From assembly GCF_947172395.1 (NCBI RefSeq), contig NC_069086.1:17869572-17933571 (forward strand): a DNA stretch of 64,000 nt. Reading direction: 5' to 3'. This document shows positions 42,251-56,473 of this stretch, in pieces. Made by a program: the position numbers and the translations under genes. The notes beneath the pieces are model-generated. The model worked only from the letters and a program-made list of their open reading frames with translations. It made no database searches and was not told the origin of the DNA. Every line of letters begins with the position of its first letter. The stretch's first letter is position 1. Origin of the DNA: Bicyclus anynana (lineage: Eukaryota; Arthropoda; Insecta; Lepidoptera; Nymphalidae).

Positions 42251-44225
42251 AAAGACTGAAAATGAGGAAAATTAGGCTTGTAACATACATGCGTGATGAA
42301 AAGCCACACTGAGGTGGTATGAGACGTGTTGGATTACAAAATGTTTATTCACTATTGAAAGTGTTTAAATTTATACGTATAAATGAAAAACAGATGATCG
42401 GATTAATAACATTGAAGAGAAATATTTCCGATTTTTCCGGGACATATTCTGATTATTGTGTTATAATGACTAACAAATTATCAATTTAAAATGAAACAGG
42501 TGCATCATTTGCTTGTTTACGTCATTATTCATTTCCTCAATTCACGGCGGAGTGGTGCCGAAGGTGTTCGCGTGAATATATGACATTATCACAATCTTAT
42601 CACTCTTCTGATAGTGTTGCGGTGTCTTGACTGTGTTACGAGTACATCCGCGTGACGTCACTGCCCTCAAAAGATCATGTCATGACATCTCATGACTTGT
42701 AGACTGAGAGCTTACGAAAGCCAGAAAACTTATTTCATGAAAGTTGAAAAGGAAATGCCCATCTCCGGTCCTGGCCTACCCTAACCACACGGCAATTTAT
42801 TTATTTAGTAATAAATCTACCTACTAATGTTAATTCAGACTTGTTCATATATATTCTATGCTTCAGTGGTGTTTCCAAGTCATGCTAACGTTGAACTGAT
42901 GCAGTAGCATCAAGTACTCTTAGGGATGCCGAATTAGGAGAAAGTTTTAAAATTCTTTAAAATTTTTCATTTCTACGTAAAGTAGAGCAGATAGTGTTTG
43001 GGCTCGTAAAGTGTTAATTAGCAAAGAGGATCGTTAAGACACCGTTATGGCTATGAACTTTAAAAGTGTCTGTCGAATCCTTGAAACTATAATTATGATC
43101 GTATTAATTTACACGCTTTGGGTTATGGTAAATAAGTTTAAAAATAATAAGGTGCTTTCAGCGAAGGAGTAGGTTTTAGCTGCTTACTCATAATTAGTAG
43201 AAATACCAACAATGCAATGCGAATGTACCGATGTGTTTAGCCTGCGGTGCGCGAACGTGACCGGGCCGGTGTATCGGGTTTCGGTTACTTGACACTTTTT
43301 TTCTTACCTATTGGGAAGATGTTATGGATATTGTAAGCAAAATTGATTTAAAATTTAAATTTAAAACGCCATTCAACAAATCGTTGACCTCTTAAATCTG
43401 GCGCTGTAGCAAAATCCGTTTTTAGGGGTACTAAGTAACCAAAAACTATATTCCTGCCAATTTTTTTCTTCGTATAGTGCGAAGTATACTCTGTTATAGG
43501 CTGTGGTTCTCCACATAACATAAGGTGGGCTAACTATTGACTATTAACTTCTGTTTCGTTAATCTATTTTACTAAAGACTTAATTTTTTTCCATTCTATA
43601 AATTGTAATAAATAAATAATCTTTTTAACATAAAAAAGGAACCAACTTCAAAGATGTATTTCAGTTATTATGATTTTAACACAAAGTTACAATGTCGATT
43701 TTCATAAAAATGAAATAAATCTGGAAGAATACTCTATCAAACAAAAAAAGTATTTTAGTAAAAGTTATGAGGTAACAAACATTAAAAAAACAAACATACG
43801 CGTCGAATTGAGAACCTCCTCCCTTTTTTTGAAATCGCTTTAAAAGCCTTTATTCTAATACTCTTTTAAATTTTGTCCATAAACTCTTAACAATTTTGTT
43901 TTTTCCCTTATACGTTTGTTTGTTTCTCCGTCCTTTATTTTTACACCCAGCATGCGTTTTTCTATTATCCATTCCCATTTTCCTTCCATTCTTATAATAT
44001 TAAAAAATAAACATCTTTTAGATTTTTACAACTTTCTAATAATTTCCGAGTTAAGCCAAAAGACAGACATGACGAAACTAAGGCTTAACCTTAACGCTAG
44101 GTAATACCTACCAGGGATTAATGTAACATTCTCCTATATCTATAAGTTTCTCAATTTCTCAGTATCTATAAGCAACGAATGGCTCCTTACTCAACATACT
44201 GGTACTAATTGCTCAAATGCAAGCT
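42251..44225. other. Intergenic DNA, no gene seen
   Basis: AT-rich with short open frames only. None shows a domain or codon pattern that I can support. Confidence 0.4.
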
Positions 44226-44229
44226 TTGT

Positions 44230-44545
44230 CATCATTATCAACCCATATTCAGCTCACTGCAGGGCTCGAGTCTCCTGTCAAAACGAGAGGGGTTAGGCCA
44301 ATAGTCCACCACGCTGGCCCAATGCGGATTGGCAGACTTCACACACGCGGAGAAATAAGCAAATTTTATTAAGGTATTCCTCACGATGTTTTTCCTTCGC
44401 CATTTGAGACACGTCATATTTAAAATCTTAAAATACATATAACTTGAAAGTTGGAGGTGCATGCTTCGGACCGAATTCGAACCTAGACCTACCAGAATCG
44501 GAGGTAGAGGTCATACCCACTAGGCTTTCACGGGTCTAGCTTTGT
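44230..44545 (-). mobile_element. Type-1 SINE, reverse, near full length
   Basis: CATCATTATCAACCCATATT to ACCCACTAGGCTTTCACGGG is the reverse complement of 58360-58672, including the tRNA-like head (GGTCATACCCACTAGGC). Confidence 0.85.
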
Positions 44546-44952
44546 AACCAATCAGTATCGACATTTAGGTCACAGCCATACACATTATCAATAGCAGATA
44601 AAAGGAGCAGTACAAGCGTGAGCGGGCCCTTAGGCTTCGTTCACACGGTTCATTATCGGGTTAAATAAGTACATAGCCACATTACCATAAGCATACCTTA
44701 CCGTTAGGCAAAGGCGGTCATGTTCTATGTCACATTCACCTTCCTTGTTACATGAATTTTAAACAGTATTTCGTGAAACACGAGTTATGAGTTAACTTCG
44801 AAAGTAACGAAGTCATGCGTGAGTAAGCTCTCAAAGACAAAAGATTATTTTGTTTTCGCAATCGGTATTTAAAGAAGAGAAATTAATAGCACTGAAGTCT
44901 GTAATTAGTCAGATCTGCCAAATAACTATCATAAAAGCTTATTAGATACCTA

Positions 44953-45138
44953 CTAGCTGACGCCGCGCGGTTTCTCCCGCGTGGTTCCCGTTCCCGTAGG
45001 AATACGAGATAATTTAAAGCCTATAGCATTCCTCGATAAATGAGATTATAGACACTGGAAGTTTTTTTCAAATCGGACCAGTAGTTCCTGAGATTAGCGC
45101 GTTCAATCAAACAAACAAACTATTCAGCTTTGTAATAT
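44953..45138 (-). mobile_element. Lep1-like Helitron, reverse
   Basis: CTAGCTGACGCCGCGCGGTT at the left is the reverse-complemented 3' end; TTTGTAATATAAGTATAGA at the right is the 5' end. Confidence 0.8.
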
Positions 45139-46432
45139 AAGTATAGATAAGGAATACTACTGTTCGGAGACACTGGAGATGAATGGGAAAATTAAAAATA
45201 TAAATTCCAAAATTGCTGACATAATCAAATTTCGCAATTACAATTCAAAATTCACACAGGTAATGCCGAGGAAACATCTTTGATTGTATTAAACCCAATA
45301 ACGGTTACAACCAAGGCCAAAACTTTGAATAATAACAAGTGAATCACGGTATACAACTCAAAATGATTTATATAATATATTGTATTTTGCATTTACCCAT
45401 TTACCGCTGAATACATAATATTTACTACAAGATAAATATATTTTACGCAATAAGTAGCCGGAAGTTGGGTATATACCGTTTTAGGGTCACACCTCATGTG
45501 AACTCGGAAAAAGATCGCCACCGCTCCGTAATCATCGCCTTTCGCTCGAGCTTGTCCCGAGACGAGGCGATTAAGTTAAGATTCCGAATAGTGTTAAAGT
45601 AGATACTTTTCTTAAAGTAGGTTCGCTTTTATTTATTTGTGGGTCTTTTTATTTCCCCTGCGTTCGCTTTCTTGTAGGTAATCCTTAGTCCTAACAGTCA
45701 TTTTCCTCAACTTTACTTGGGTAAAGTCCTCGAGTTTCACTTTTGACGCATTGGTTTACAAGGTATAAAACCTAGTTCAAAATTCAATCATCAATCATTA
45801 GAACAATCATCATACAAATCGTAGAAAGAAATATTAGTGCTCAGAATTGTTAATCCAATACTTACACAACACTAGAAGATTAGGAGGAAATAAAATACAA
45901 ATAGGTATTTAAAATAAATAAGAAACATGAAGACCAGATTTTTAAGGATATCTAACGCAATCTAAGGTTAGAATAACTTGAGGAAAACCGATAGATTTAC
46001 CTTGATGCTTCAACACAGTTTTGTGGATTTGGTGAAAGTAATTAAGTTAGGACAGGTGATAGACAATTATTTTTAGTTGTTTGTGAGGAAGTAATTAAGG
46101 GTATCTGTAATTTCTCTTGCATATTACATACTGATATGGGAAAGTTCTGAGTATTAACCTTTGATTACATAAAGGTATTAATTGGATCATTTGAATTCTG
46201 ATGTCGTTGTCTTCATGCCGAATATGAAGGTACACACACAAGTGACAGGGTGTGTCTAGCTTCCATGGTCTAAAACATCTTCTCGGGATCCAAGCTTCAT
46301 GCTAATTGCCACCTCTCTATATTGTCTTCTTCATCATATATTCTATTGTATATCCTGTAATTCATTGACTATTGTCATAGGATATGCCTCGCGCTGTTGT
46401 CAATGCTCTAACTTTATCCACAGTTCTATCCA

Positions 46433-47006
46433 GCCCCAGTAGCCAAGTGGCACGTCGATTCTCCTTCTACGATCGCTAACGCTTCGAAAACTAGAAAAAT
46501 GTATGGGAATGACATTTATTATCGACAGGTCACGTGATCAAGATCGGCCATTCCCATATATTTTTCTAGTTTCGAAGCGTTTGCGATCGTAGAAAGAGAA
46601 TCGACGTGCCACTTGGCTACAGGGGCGGTCCTTTATGTAAATGACAATTGACATGCATATATAGGTCATATTGGTGATTAACATGGACACCCATCGGATT
46701 ATGTTAAATATCGTAAATCATAAAAGGAATCCTAAATTCGGAAAGTCACAGTATCATGACTAATAGGAATCAATAGTTATATCCACTCCATTATCTAAAA
46801 TTCTAAATTATTTACCCCAGTAGCTAAGTGGCACGTATATTCTCTTTCTACGATCGCAAACGCTTCGAAAACTAGAAAAATGTATGGGAATGACATTTGC
46901 TATCGACAGGTCACGTGATCAAGATCTGCCATTTACATATATTTTTCTAATTTTCGAAGCGTTTGCGATCGTAGAAAGAGAATCGACGTGCCACTTGTCT
47001 ACAGAT
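46433..47006. mobile_element. Two copies of a palindromic MITE
   Basis: 46433-46628 and 46814-47006 each read AAGTGGCACGT..TTCTACGATCG, then CTAGAAAAATGTATGGGAAT, a core TATCGACAGGTCACGTGATC, and the mirrored arm to ATCGACGTGCCACTTG. They are same-oriented and about 185 bp apart. A shorter relative lies at 14817. Confidence 0.85.
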
Positions 47007-47559
47007 GAATACATAACTCATCGTTTTAATTAACATGGACATCCATTGGATAATGTTACCGATCTTGAATCACAAAGGGGTGCTAAATTCGAATTACAGT
47101 ATTATGACTAAAAGGAAAAAACGGTAAATATATGCCTCATAAATGCATAAAAAATACTTGTTTTTCTACTGGTAGCCATGACTAGGCAGAAATAGCAGAA
47201 ATAGGTAGTTGTTCATTGGGCTACCTTCAAGTTTCTTGAATAACAGATAACACGGATTCACGATATCTCTTGAATGATGCAGATATAGCTCATATCAAAG
47301 CGTGAGCCGACTTTATTTATGATTCGTATAAACTGAAATATCAGATAAAATATATATTTGTGACAGCTTAATGCCATTTTACAACTGAATTTTGAAAGAC
47401 AGGAGTGGTATCGTGATAATGTCGTGGCATCAATAGATAATGGAGTACGTCAAGATAGACTAAAGGGACTAGCACCTACTCATATGTCAGCGCTGTGGTT
47501 TCGTTCGTGGACATCGGAAGCTTGTGTATCTAACTTAAATAAATCTAGATTTAACCTGC

Positions 47560-47910
<351 letters not shown>

Positions 47911-50900
47911 CTTTTAAGTTCAACGTTATCTAAATAATTTAATAACTACTAGGTTCTACTTTAGTTGATTGGTATGTTTTTCTACTATAGTTATACCAAT
48001 ACGTTTTCTCGATTTTTTCATACAACTTGCTATGATTCATGATAGAGGCGGTTTGATTTCTTAACTTTGGTTCAAGTAAATTAATTGGTTTTTTATGAAA
48101 TCAAATGCGAGCTTCACCAAATAAGTAATATTTTTGTTTTAAAATACGAGTAGGTTGGTGAATTAAAAAATAATAAAAATTTAATATTTTATCACAGTTT
48201 TGGGTTTTCTCGAATCTTGAAAATCAGGGACGGATGATAAGGATCGACATACTTAATATATTCCTCTATACTTACTTCGTAATTGTGACTTTCATACTTT
48301 GAAGAACGTAGCTGAAAATACCTATGAAGATTGCAATCTGTAAGCATATTAAAATTGATAAAAAGCGATGTCTGATACGCACGATACGGTGAAGGTTTGA
48401 TGGTGATATGATAACACAATTGTATGATAAAAAGTCTTGACGAAAAATACGATTCTATTAAAAAAACAATAAGTAAATAACATTTCAATTAGTAAGTAGA
48501 CAATAGACGTCGTTAAAATACGGGAGCAATTAGAAATTGAAAGCAAATGTAGAATGCTTTATTTTATATTGCATTATAATGTTCTCTAAAAGTCTCAGCC
48601 AAAAATAAGCTTTGATTAAAAAAATCAAAAAATTAATATTGACATTGTCGCTAGCATACTCAATAGAGCGGATGATTCCCAATGGGTTATCTACAGTTAC
48701 TTTCTTACTTAGGTAATGTACATATCAAAGTCAGTACTAAGTGCTTATAATCACCGGTACCACACCAAAAATGTAGCTCTCAATATGTTCGTATTAAATT
48801 CAGACTGTGATCTGACTGAAACTTAGTAAAGCTAAAGGGCAGAATGTTGAAGAGGCGACAGCAAATATGTTATGTAAATGTACTAGTTGATTGCATTTAC
48901 AAAATTCAGTAGGCGATGGAAACAAAAATTCCCCAAAAGATCTGAGCAGGGACCATTGAGATGATTATGATAAACAAAAAAGACAATCCTTTGTAATTTT
49001 CAATAATAAATTATACAAAAAGATAACGTTACAAATTACAAATAGAACAATCAACGTTCTTGATACACATGAGTAGATTAAGTCTTTATTGTTAGATACT
49101 GGAATTTATTGTAATTTACGATCTCAAGTGTTGATCGGGCAACGTTATGTTGATTTAATATCTATTGATTAATCGATAACTAGCCACCTATGCGTATTTA
49201 CCGACTTTAGGTTCGTTAAGCTGTAGTCGGTTTTTGTTTAATTAAGGTGAATCGGTCCTTTGATAATTGCCTATATCCTTTAAACATCTTGATCAGATAT
49301 CTATGTAATGGGTTTAATTGCCTCGTTCAAAATATACGTTCAAAGTACATTGCTTTAAAATCAGACACTTAATACCTACTTATTAGCATGCATTGAAACA
49401 ACAAATCGTATTTGTAGTTATTTATTAAATAAATCATATTAAAATCTTATTTTATTATATATATAAACCACGAGAAGTTAAGAGTATTAACTAAATAATA
49501 GAAAGAATGAAAGGATTGGAAAAAGAATTACGGCTTTGTAGTGATTATGTGAAATATACCTTTATTGGAAAAGACATTAAGCCTTTCTTTATTAAGACAA
49601 TATGATTAAGACCTTTGACATTATAGATAGATTATGTACGTGTGCTTGCATGTGTTCACTTCCGAACAACCTATTTATTCTAATAAATAAATTAATTAAA
49701 CAAATAAAAAAAACCCGACTGCATAAAGTATAAAAAAACTGAAAAGTAAAAAAAACAAGCTCAGTCCAGAAGTGTAGAAAGCAATTAGAAAACTTAGCTC
49801 GCTCTAAGACAAATTGAAAATTATATGCAGCACAGATACCGTCGTAAATTGGTAATATGCTAGATTACGCTATTCTAATAATTTAAAAGAGAATCCAGCT
49901 GATCAAGAACCAGATTTCAAGCTTCGAAATATCAGCAGCGATAAACGTGTGAAATCATTGGCCAATATTGTGCATATCATCTTTCAGTACAGTAAAATGG
50001 GCGTTTTTAGTATTGTCTTGATTGATATGTGGGCGTCGGAACTGATAAATGACTCTTTGCACTAGAATTTTGGGTATTTCCGTGCATTATACGAAACGGT
50101 ATTTGAATTTTACAATCTAAGTGAAAGACCCTATGCTTGTAAACTCTGTTAATTACTTTCGTCTCAAATGCAAAGAATTTATACATGTCAGAACTACTGA
50201 ACATCGGATGGGGATTCTACAACTTATGACTATATGGAAAACAATAATGAAGTCTAAGTTGGCTAGCTATCAATTTTTACTTTAATGGTGTTAAATTATG
50301 GCGTAGGAAGATACATTAATGCAGGAGAGGTATACACACTTTAGCAATTCGATTAAAAACGTAGAAAAGCAAAATATATGGTGCGGGTCGCCTGAATGTC
50401 AGACAAGTAGGAACGTAGCTGATTGTATTCTATAATAAATTAAACATTATGAATTGGAATGTTATAAGAAAGAAGTGAAAGTTCAACGTGTAAAGACTTC
50501 TAGTTTATTAGATAAAAGTTAACAATGAGGCATCAAGCCAACCGCACAAATACATACAATCCAACATCTCCGAAACAAGTATAGAATTACTAACATCATC
50601 ATGACATGAATATCTTCGACATTGTAAACTAATCTACTCCGACCTCGTGTGTATCGAAGTTTTAGATACAATCTTGTACTGGGTTTTATTCTCCAATATT
50701 ATTTTTTGGAAACTCGTTACGTTTTTAGGGTTCCTTGAAGCGAGGAGAAACACTTAGCGTTTCTATTATAAATTACCTACTACATTTAAGACGTAGTTGA
50801 TCAATTAGGCTTAATTGTTTTGAGTTTAGCGTTAAATTATTTTTTGTTGTACATTTATTACATACATATAATAATTATATCATATATAGTTGGTAAATGG

Positions 50901-53900
50901 CCAACCTTTTGTGAAAAAACCTTTTTCTATCATCAGAATAGCACCTCGCAGTTGACACTCCAGGAACTGTTCCTACAAACTCTTGCACTCAATACTTAGA
51001 TGTAGTATATATAAATGTACTATTTTTATTATTATATATTTTTTCTTTTTTTTTATGCACTATGCCCCATTTAATTACATTAATTCCTTTATCCAAAGGT
51101 TGTCTGGTAGATGTTGCTATAAGCAATAAGACCGCCTTTGCACATACTTGTTTTCTATGTTTTCTTTTGTTTTCTTTGTTATTGTTTTTGTTTTGTGCAA
51201 TAAAGTATAAATAAATAAATAAATACTTGAGACCTTTGCAAATAGTGGCTATGATATGAAAGTGGCTGAAACATCCACGGTTACAGTACACTCCTAATGC
51301 ATGAGTTTTCTTATAAGAGGTCTTTGAAAAAATCTATACCAGTGCTTTTACTTAAGCAGAGTTAGAGAAGAAGAGCCAATCTTTACGAATTTATATGCGA
51401 TTGGTTGTATTTGTCAATTTATTGGGGCTTCCTTCAGATCAATTGTAATGACTGACATCTCAATTGGTGAAGTTTGTTCCATCGCTTATACTATTGTCCC
51501 CTGAAGTATTATTCTGATTCTGACCAAATATCTTTTTTGGAGTATTAATTTTTAGAATTGGATCTGCTATATTAATAATTCGTGAAAGATATTTTTAGTC
51601 AGATCATTATTTTGGAAGAATATCCCTGACACATAAACAAACATGACATCTTATAATACTAGTTTAAAAATTAAACAATTAGAAAGAAAACAAAAAGATA
51701 CTTCGTCTGCATTTTTTAAATCACAAGCTTTGAGTTATGATAATTTCTGAGATATCATAATTTGTCAGTCTATACATATATGTATATCTGTGCACAATAA
51801 TTTGTGGACAGATACATAGACTGACAAATTAGTAAAAAGTTTTTTTTCTATTCTGCTATTCTATCAGTTATATCGAAATCTTTTTTAAATTGATACAAAG
51901 TTTCTAATTTCGTTAGTAGTATGGTAATCGCATATAAAATTCGTAATGATAAGTTTTAAGTACATTGCATTTTCTTATCTCTAGAATCTAGAATTAATAA
52001 TTGATATCATTAGTATTTGACAATTGTTCGCAAAGATATCGCCGCCACACCTAATTTACGCGTTTATGAGTATTTTGTGAAAAGACTTTGTTAATACTGC
52101 TATTTGGACTAATTTGTCCAGTAATACATTTATAATACGTTAAAGAGTTACGTAACAGATTTATTTACGTCATCACAAACTTCTGCATATTCTTACTTTG
52201 GAAGTTTAGTAATAATCTACAAGTAAAGGTTACTATAACAAACATCCGATCATTAATAGATTTTTTAAATCTCTGCGCTTCTATGCTAGTGAAGGATAGA
52301 TTTAATAGTAACCGGATGTCAGATAACAATATCCTGCTATTAAATGTAGGTATCGTATTATGATTGCTACAAAGTTGGTGTTTCTCTCTCAAGGGTTTCT
52401 CTTAGGGCCGCAATTTTAAAACATCTTTGTTAATGGCAAGTATGATGTAGGTATTTGTCCATCTTCCATCACATTAATTATCAAGATTTACATATAATGT
52501 AAAAACTATGCATGTATATTAGTAATAATAATAATAGTATAATTAGTAGTAAGTTTTAGTAATAAGTTTATTGTTTTAGTTTTATTTGTATATCTGTTTT
52601 TTTTAATAAAGACTATTAATATTAATTATTGTTATTACTATTAGTATCTTATATTATTTAAAATTACCCTAAAATTACCTACAGTACATTTTTCATTTGC
52701 AGAAGTAGGAGCTTCAGTAAGGGATAACTTAAGCTCCTACTTCTGTATCTTGAGTCAATTTACGTGTTGTAATGTAGACGCAAATTAGGTGATGATATAG
52801 TTAGAGTTTTAGTATAGGCTTCATAGAAGTCAGAGAGTCGTTCAGCGTTCCATGGCTTGCTCGAAGTATCTCTGCTCGATTAAACTAGAAAAGAGAATAT
52901 TCGCGTAATTAACGTTCCCGGCGTAGCTCAAATTTGCTAAATTGAAGTAGCAATTTCTACCGGCTCTTCGCTATATCTGTTCCAAAATACTGGAATACTA
53001 GGCGGACTGACGACATCAAACTGCATGCATAAACCACTATATGACAGACGGCTCAAGAGAGTTGTGAGTTGTCCTAATGAGGAGTCCATCGTTATCTGTG
53101 AAATCCTTCTAGAAGGTTTTTGTTCACCAGTGGGCGGCCACTGGATAACATTGATTGTGCCTTGCAGTTAGGGCGTGTAAGAAGTGTGGCGCAGGAAACA
53201 TGAAAATTGACAATTGTTTCAATATTATTGATAACGTGCTAACATTATCAATCCTATCATTTGAATTAGATAATAATCTAGAGGTGAGTTCTGTCGAAAG
53301 CCGACACATTTATCGTATAACAGAGATAGTTAACTGTGATTTAGAGGAGTCTTTGAGTATATCTGTAGGTAACTATTTGTCATCATTTTTCAGGTCTGTG
53401 CCAACTTAGAGACAAATGAAAAAAAAAATTAGCTATGATTAGATGAGTAACAGTCATTTTAAAATTTTACAGGTGTTTTTGGATATAGAGGAGACTATAA
53501 GTGTAAGCCCGTTTCATAATTTTCATTTTATATACCTACTTATTGTTCTATCTATAATACTTACTTATTGTAGTTATACCTGTCTATTAGATTCTATAAT
53601 TAAGTATATCTAAACGACAAATTCGATGGCCGTAACCAAAATAAACAGATTTCCAGGCTATTTTACGACAATGCATTGAAATATTGTTAATGTGAAGTGT
53701 CTATAAATAAAGGCAAGATGTTATTTTCATTTCGATGTCATGTCTTGCACTTCAGAGATACTCAGGCAGTGGCGGAGTGTTAGACATGTCAGCTTTAAAC
53801 AATCAATATGCATTTTCTTGATAGCTTGGTTTTCAAATTAGTCTTTTTGTCGTATCTATCAACGGTGTAAATCTGGAATATCTTGTAATTCTAAACATGA

Positions 53901-54280
53901 TAGGCATCAAGCTAATATCAGACATGTGGTAGCGTGATGTGGCTCAAGGTTCCCAGGCCATATCGTGGTGGTAATCGTAAAAACTGCCATAAACACCACT
54001 GTTGCTAAATGGTTGCGCTCAATAACTTGTATAATTTAATCGATATTTTATTAGATATCTATCGGCTTAAGATTTATAGCGAACGTGGTAGCCAATAATA
54101 ATTAAGAAATGTATTATCTGTGATACAACCTCAATAGCTCCACTTAATAGTTCTCAAGGCCGAGAAGTTCTGGGTTCGGTTCTCGATCGCGGGACTATTT
54201 TTGTGAACATTCTAAGCACAGTCTTTTCAATTACTTGGTTGGAGAAGAATATGAATGAATATTGGTGATATAAATTTTTT
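47911..54280. other. About 6.4 kb of AT-rich DNA without a supportable gene
   Basis: Only fragments seen: a CCCGACTGC MITE piece at 49690-49800, a ~27-bp inverted repeat at 51764-51830 (TTTGTCAGTCTAT with AGACTGACAAATT), and another at 52700-52746 (AAGTAGGAGCTT with AAGCTCCTACTT). Short open frames show no family resemblance. Confidence 0.45.
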
Positions 54281-54289
54281 TATTCGTAA

Positions 54290-54610
54290 ACAAGTTAGCC
54301 CTTGACTACAATCTCACCTGATGGTAAGTGATAATGAAATCTAACATAGGAGCGGGCTCACTTTTTAGGAGGAAGATGAACATCCCTTCCTAACAAATCA
54401 ACAAATCCCCTTTCAGTTTCGACACGCCATCGTACCGGAACGCTAAATCGCTTGGCGCTACGTCTTTGCCGGTAAGGTGGTAAGTAGCCATGGCCGAAGC
54501 CTCCCAGCAGCCAGACTTTGACTAATTAAGAAAACCTCAATCGGCCCAGCCGGGAATCGAAACCAGAACCTCAGTCTTGAAAATCCACCGCGCACACCAC
54601 TGCGCCAGGC
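54290..54610 (-). mobile_element. Type-2 SINE, reverse, near full length
   Basis: CAAGTTAGCCCTTGACTACA to TCCACCGCGCACACCACTGC matches 25650-25975 and, reversed, 21505-21775. Confidence 0.85.
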
Positions 54611-55079
54611 CAGCGAAACATGACATGAGTCAAGCATTATATTATCACTGTTACTCTAGTAATCTCGCCAATCCGCATTTTAGTAGTTAGGTAGGTCTAA
54701 GCTCCATAATCTTTATTCTACGAGTATTATAAAGAAAGCTTTGTCCTTAGGATGATAATGATGATACAATAAAGCTTTGTACATAAGTAGGTGCATAAAA
54801 GATAGGTAGGTATAGAATGAACTTTGCATTCGCTGTGTCCACTAAAATTGATAATGAGTTGTAATTCAGTGAATCATTACGTACTTTGTTATACCAGTTA
54901 GCTGTAATTTTGTCCTTGCATTTAGCATTTGTAATATGATATAGGTACTTACCAATTATTATATGTAATTACATGTAAGTATGTATCATTTATGATGCAA
55001 ACGATTCTATTATTAGGTAAATGATGTAATAATTTAGTGAAACCTTTTATTTTTTTTTTGTTTTTAACTAGGGTATTTT

Positions 55080-55300
55080 GTTTTTAACAAGGGAAGGTGG
55101 AGGGAACTAGGCCACGCGGAAGGTCACCCATGCGATGGACCGACCAGATTAAATCTGCTGTAGGCGGTCCCTTGCATGAATGTACGCGACTCACTACACA
55201 AAGGGAGAAGTGGCGAATGCTCGTGAGGCGTATTACATCTGCCTCCAACACGTCCTAAAGACCACGACCGCTCTGTCAAGAGCGCAGCGACAAAGAAGAA
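55080..55300 (+). mobile_element. LINE 3' end (second family)
   Basis: GGCCACGCGGAAGGTCACCC, ATGCGATGGACCGACCAGAT and GCGAATGCTCGTGAGGCG read as GRPRGRSPMRWTDQIKS..EKWRMLVRR, typical of LINE ORF2 C-termini. It ends at a short AAGAAGAA tail; a related tail is near 55495. Confidence 0.65.
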
Positions 55301-55739
55301 GGGTATAAAAACTAGTAGTAGGAACTGGTAGTAGACCGTTAAAATAGGCTGATAATGATGATATCACTGATTACTTTTTGTAACACCTTTTTTATTTTGT
55401 ATAAATAATCCTGTAGTAGAATAGTGAGTGAGTCGCCTAGCCATGGACAAGGAAAAGTTTAGAAAGCTGACCGCCGACCTTCAGTAATGGAGAGGCACTC
55501 TAAGAAGAAGAAGAAGAATAGTGAAGGTGGCACTAGATCAAACAGTTCCTGAGCGCATTCCCGGAAATATATTATGTAGAACACCGATAGACTGATACTG
55601 AACCTTGCCAAATCCTATTATTACATCCTATTACCTAAAGTGATAGACATAAATCATTACTAAACATCGTTTAATTTATACGGAAAGACGGGATACAATC
55701 GCGCTTATTTAATCCACATAATTACTTTAGCCGGACCAC

Positions 55740-56070
55740 AGTCGGGTGCCCGCGGGGTGTGGCGGGAGAGAGGGGGGCCGCGGGTAACACGGAACCCGTC
55801 AAACCTGCAACCCGTAGACCCCGTGAGCCTCGCGAAATGCCTCTCTACTCGCACAAGCAATTTTCAACTCAAATACAACGTACTTTGGTACAAAATCATT
55901 CGCATTACTTTTATGACTCTTCAGTTGACACAGAAATGCGGCGGCTGTGCATTCAATATTCAATCTTCGCTGCTGAAGCCTTTGACATAAGTACCTTATT
56001 AGTTTGTGCGGTTATATTGACACCTAGTATTTGAATTTCAACTTTATTACACAGTAAATAAAGAATAATT
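55740..56070 (+). other. GC-rich block with a short open frame and a poly(A) signal
   Basis: 55740-55850 is GC-rich (CCCGCGGGGTGTGGCGGGAG) inside AT-rich DNA. One frame (55759-56034, 91 codons) continues through ETEMRRLCIQYSIF-like sequence, and AATAAAGAATAA follows near 56056. I recognise no family. It could be a terminal exon, a retrotransposed fragment or chance. Confidence 0.3.
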
Positions 56071-56388
56071 TGGAATAAGTAGTCATAAGAAGCGTATTAC
56101 TTTTTTAAATTTGGAACAATTGAGTACCTGTGCAGCGATAGTGAAATTGTCATTGGAATATTAACTTTATTAATAGTAATTAAGGTATGTATTTATTTGT
56201 TAAATGTTACGAATCTTATTACATTAAGGAACTGCATCTGTGCACAAGACTTTCGGGTTTGGTGCTTCTTGGAATTGGTTGTGGCGTGTCGTGTTGCTAT
56301 GGCGAGAACATTTCTTCGTTTTTTTAAAAGAAAATGAAGTTGTTATGATTTAAAAACAATAAAACACTTGGGACTTATTTATTGTCTA

Positions 56389-56473
56389 TGATTTTATAAT
56401 CTAACCACTTAAATTTTTTCGGTAGTATATATTTACTACCGAAAAAATTTAAGTGGTTAGATTATAAAATCAA
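56389..56473. repeat. Perfect 38-bp inverted repeat
   Basis: GATTTTATAATCTAACCACT starts the left arm and AGTGGTTAGATTATAAAATC ends the right, with a spacer of about 8 nt in TAGTATATATTTACTA. Confidence 0.9.
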
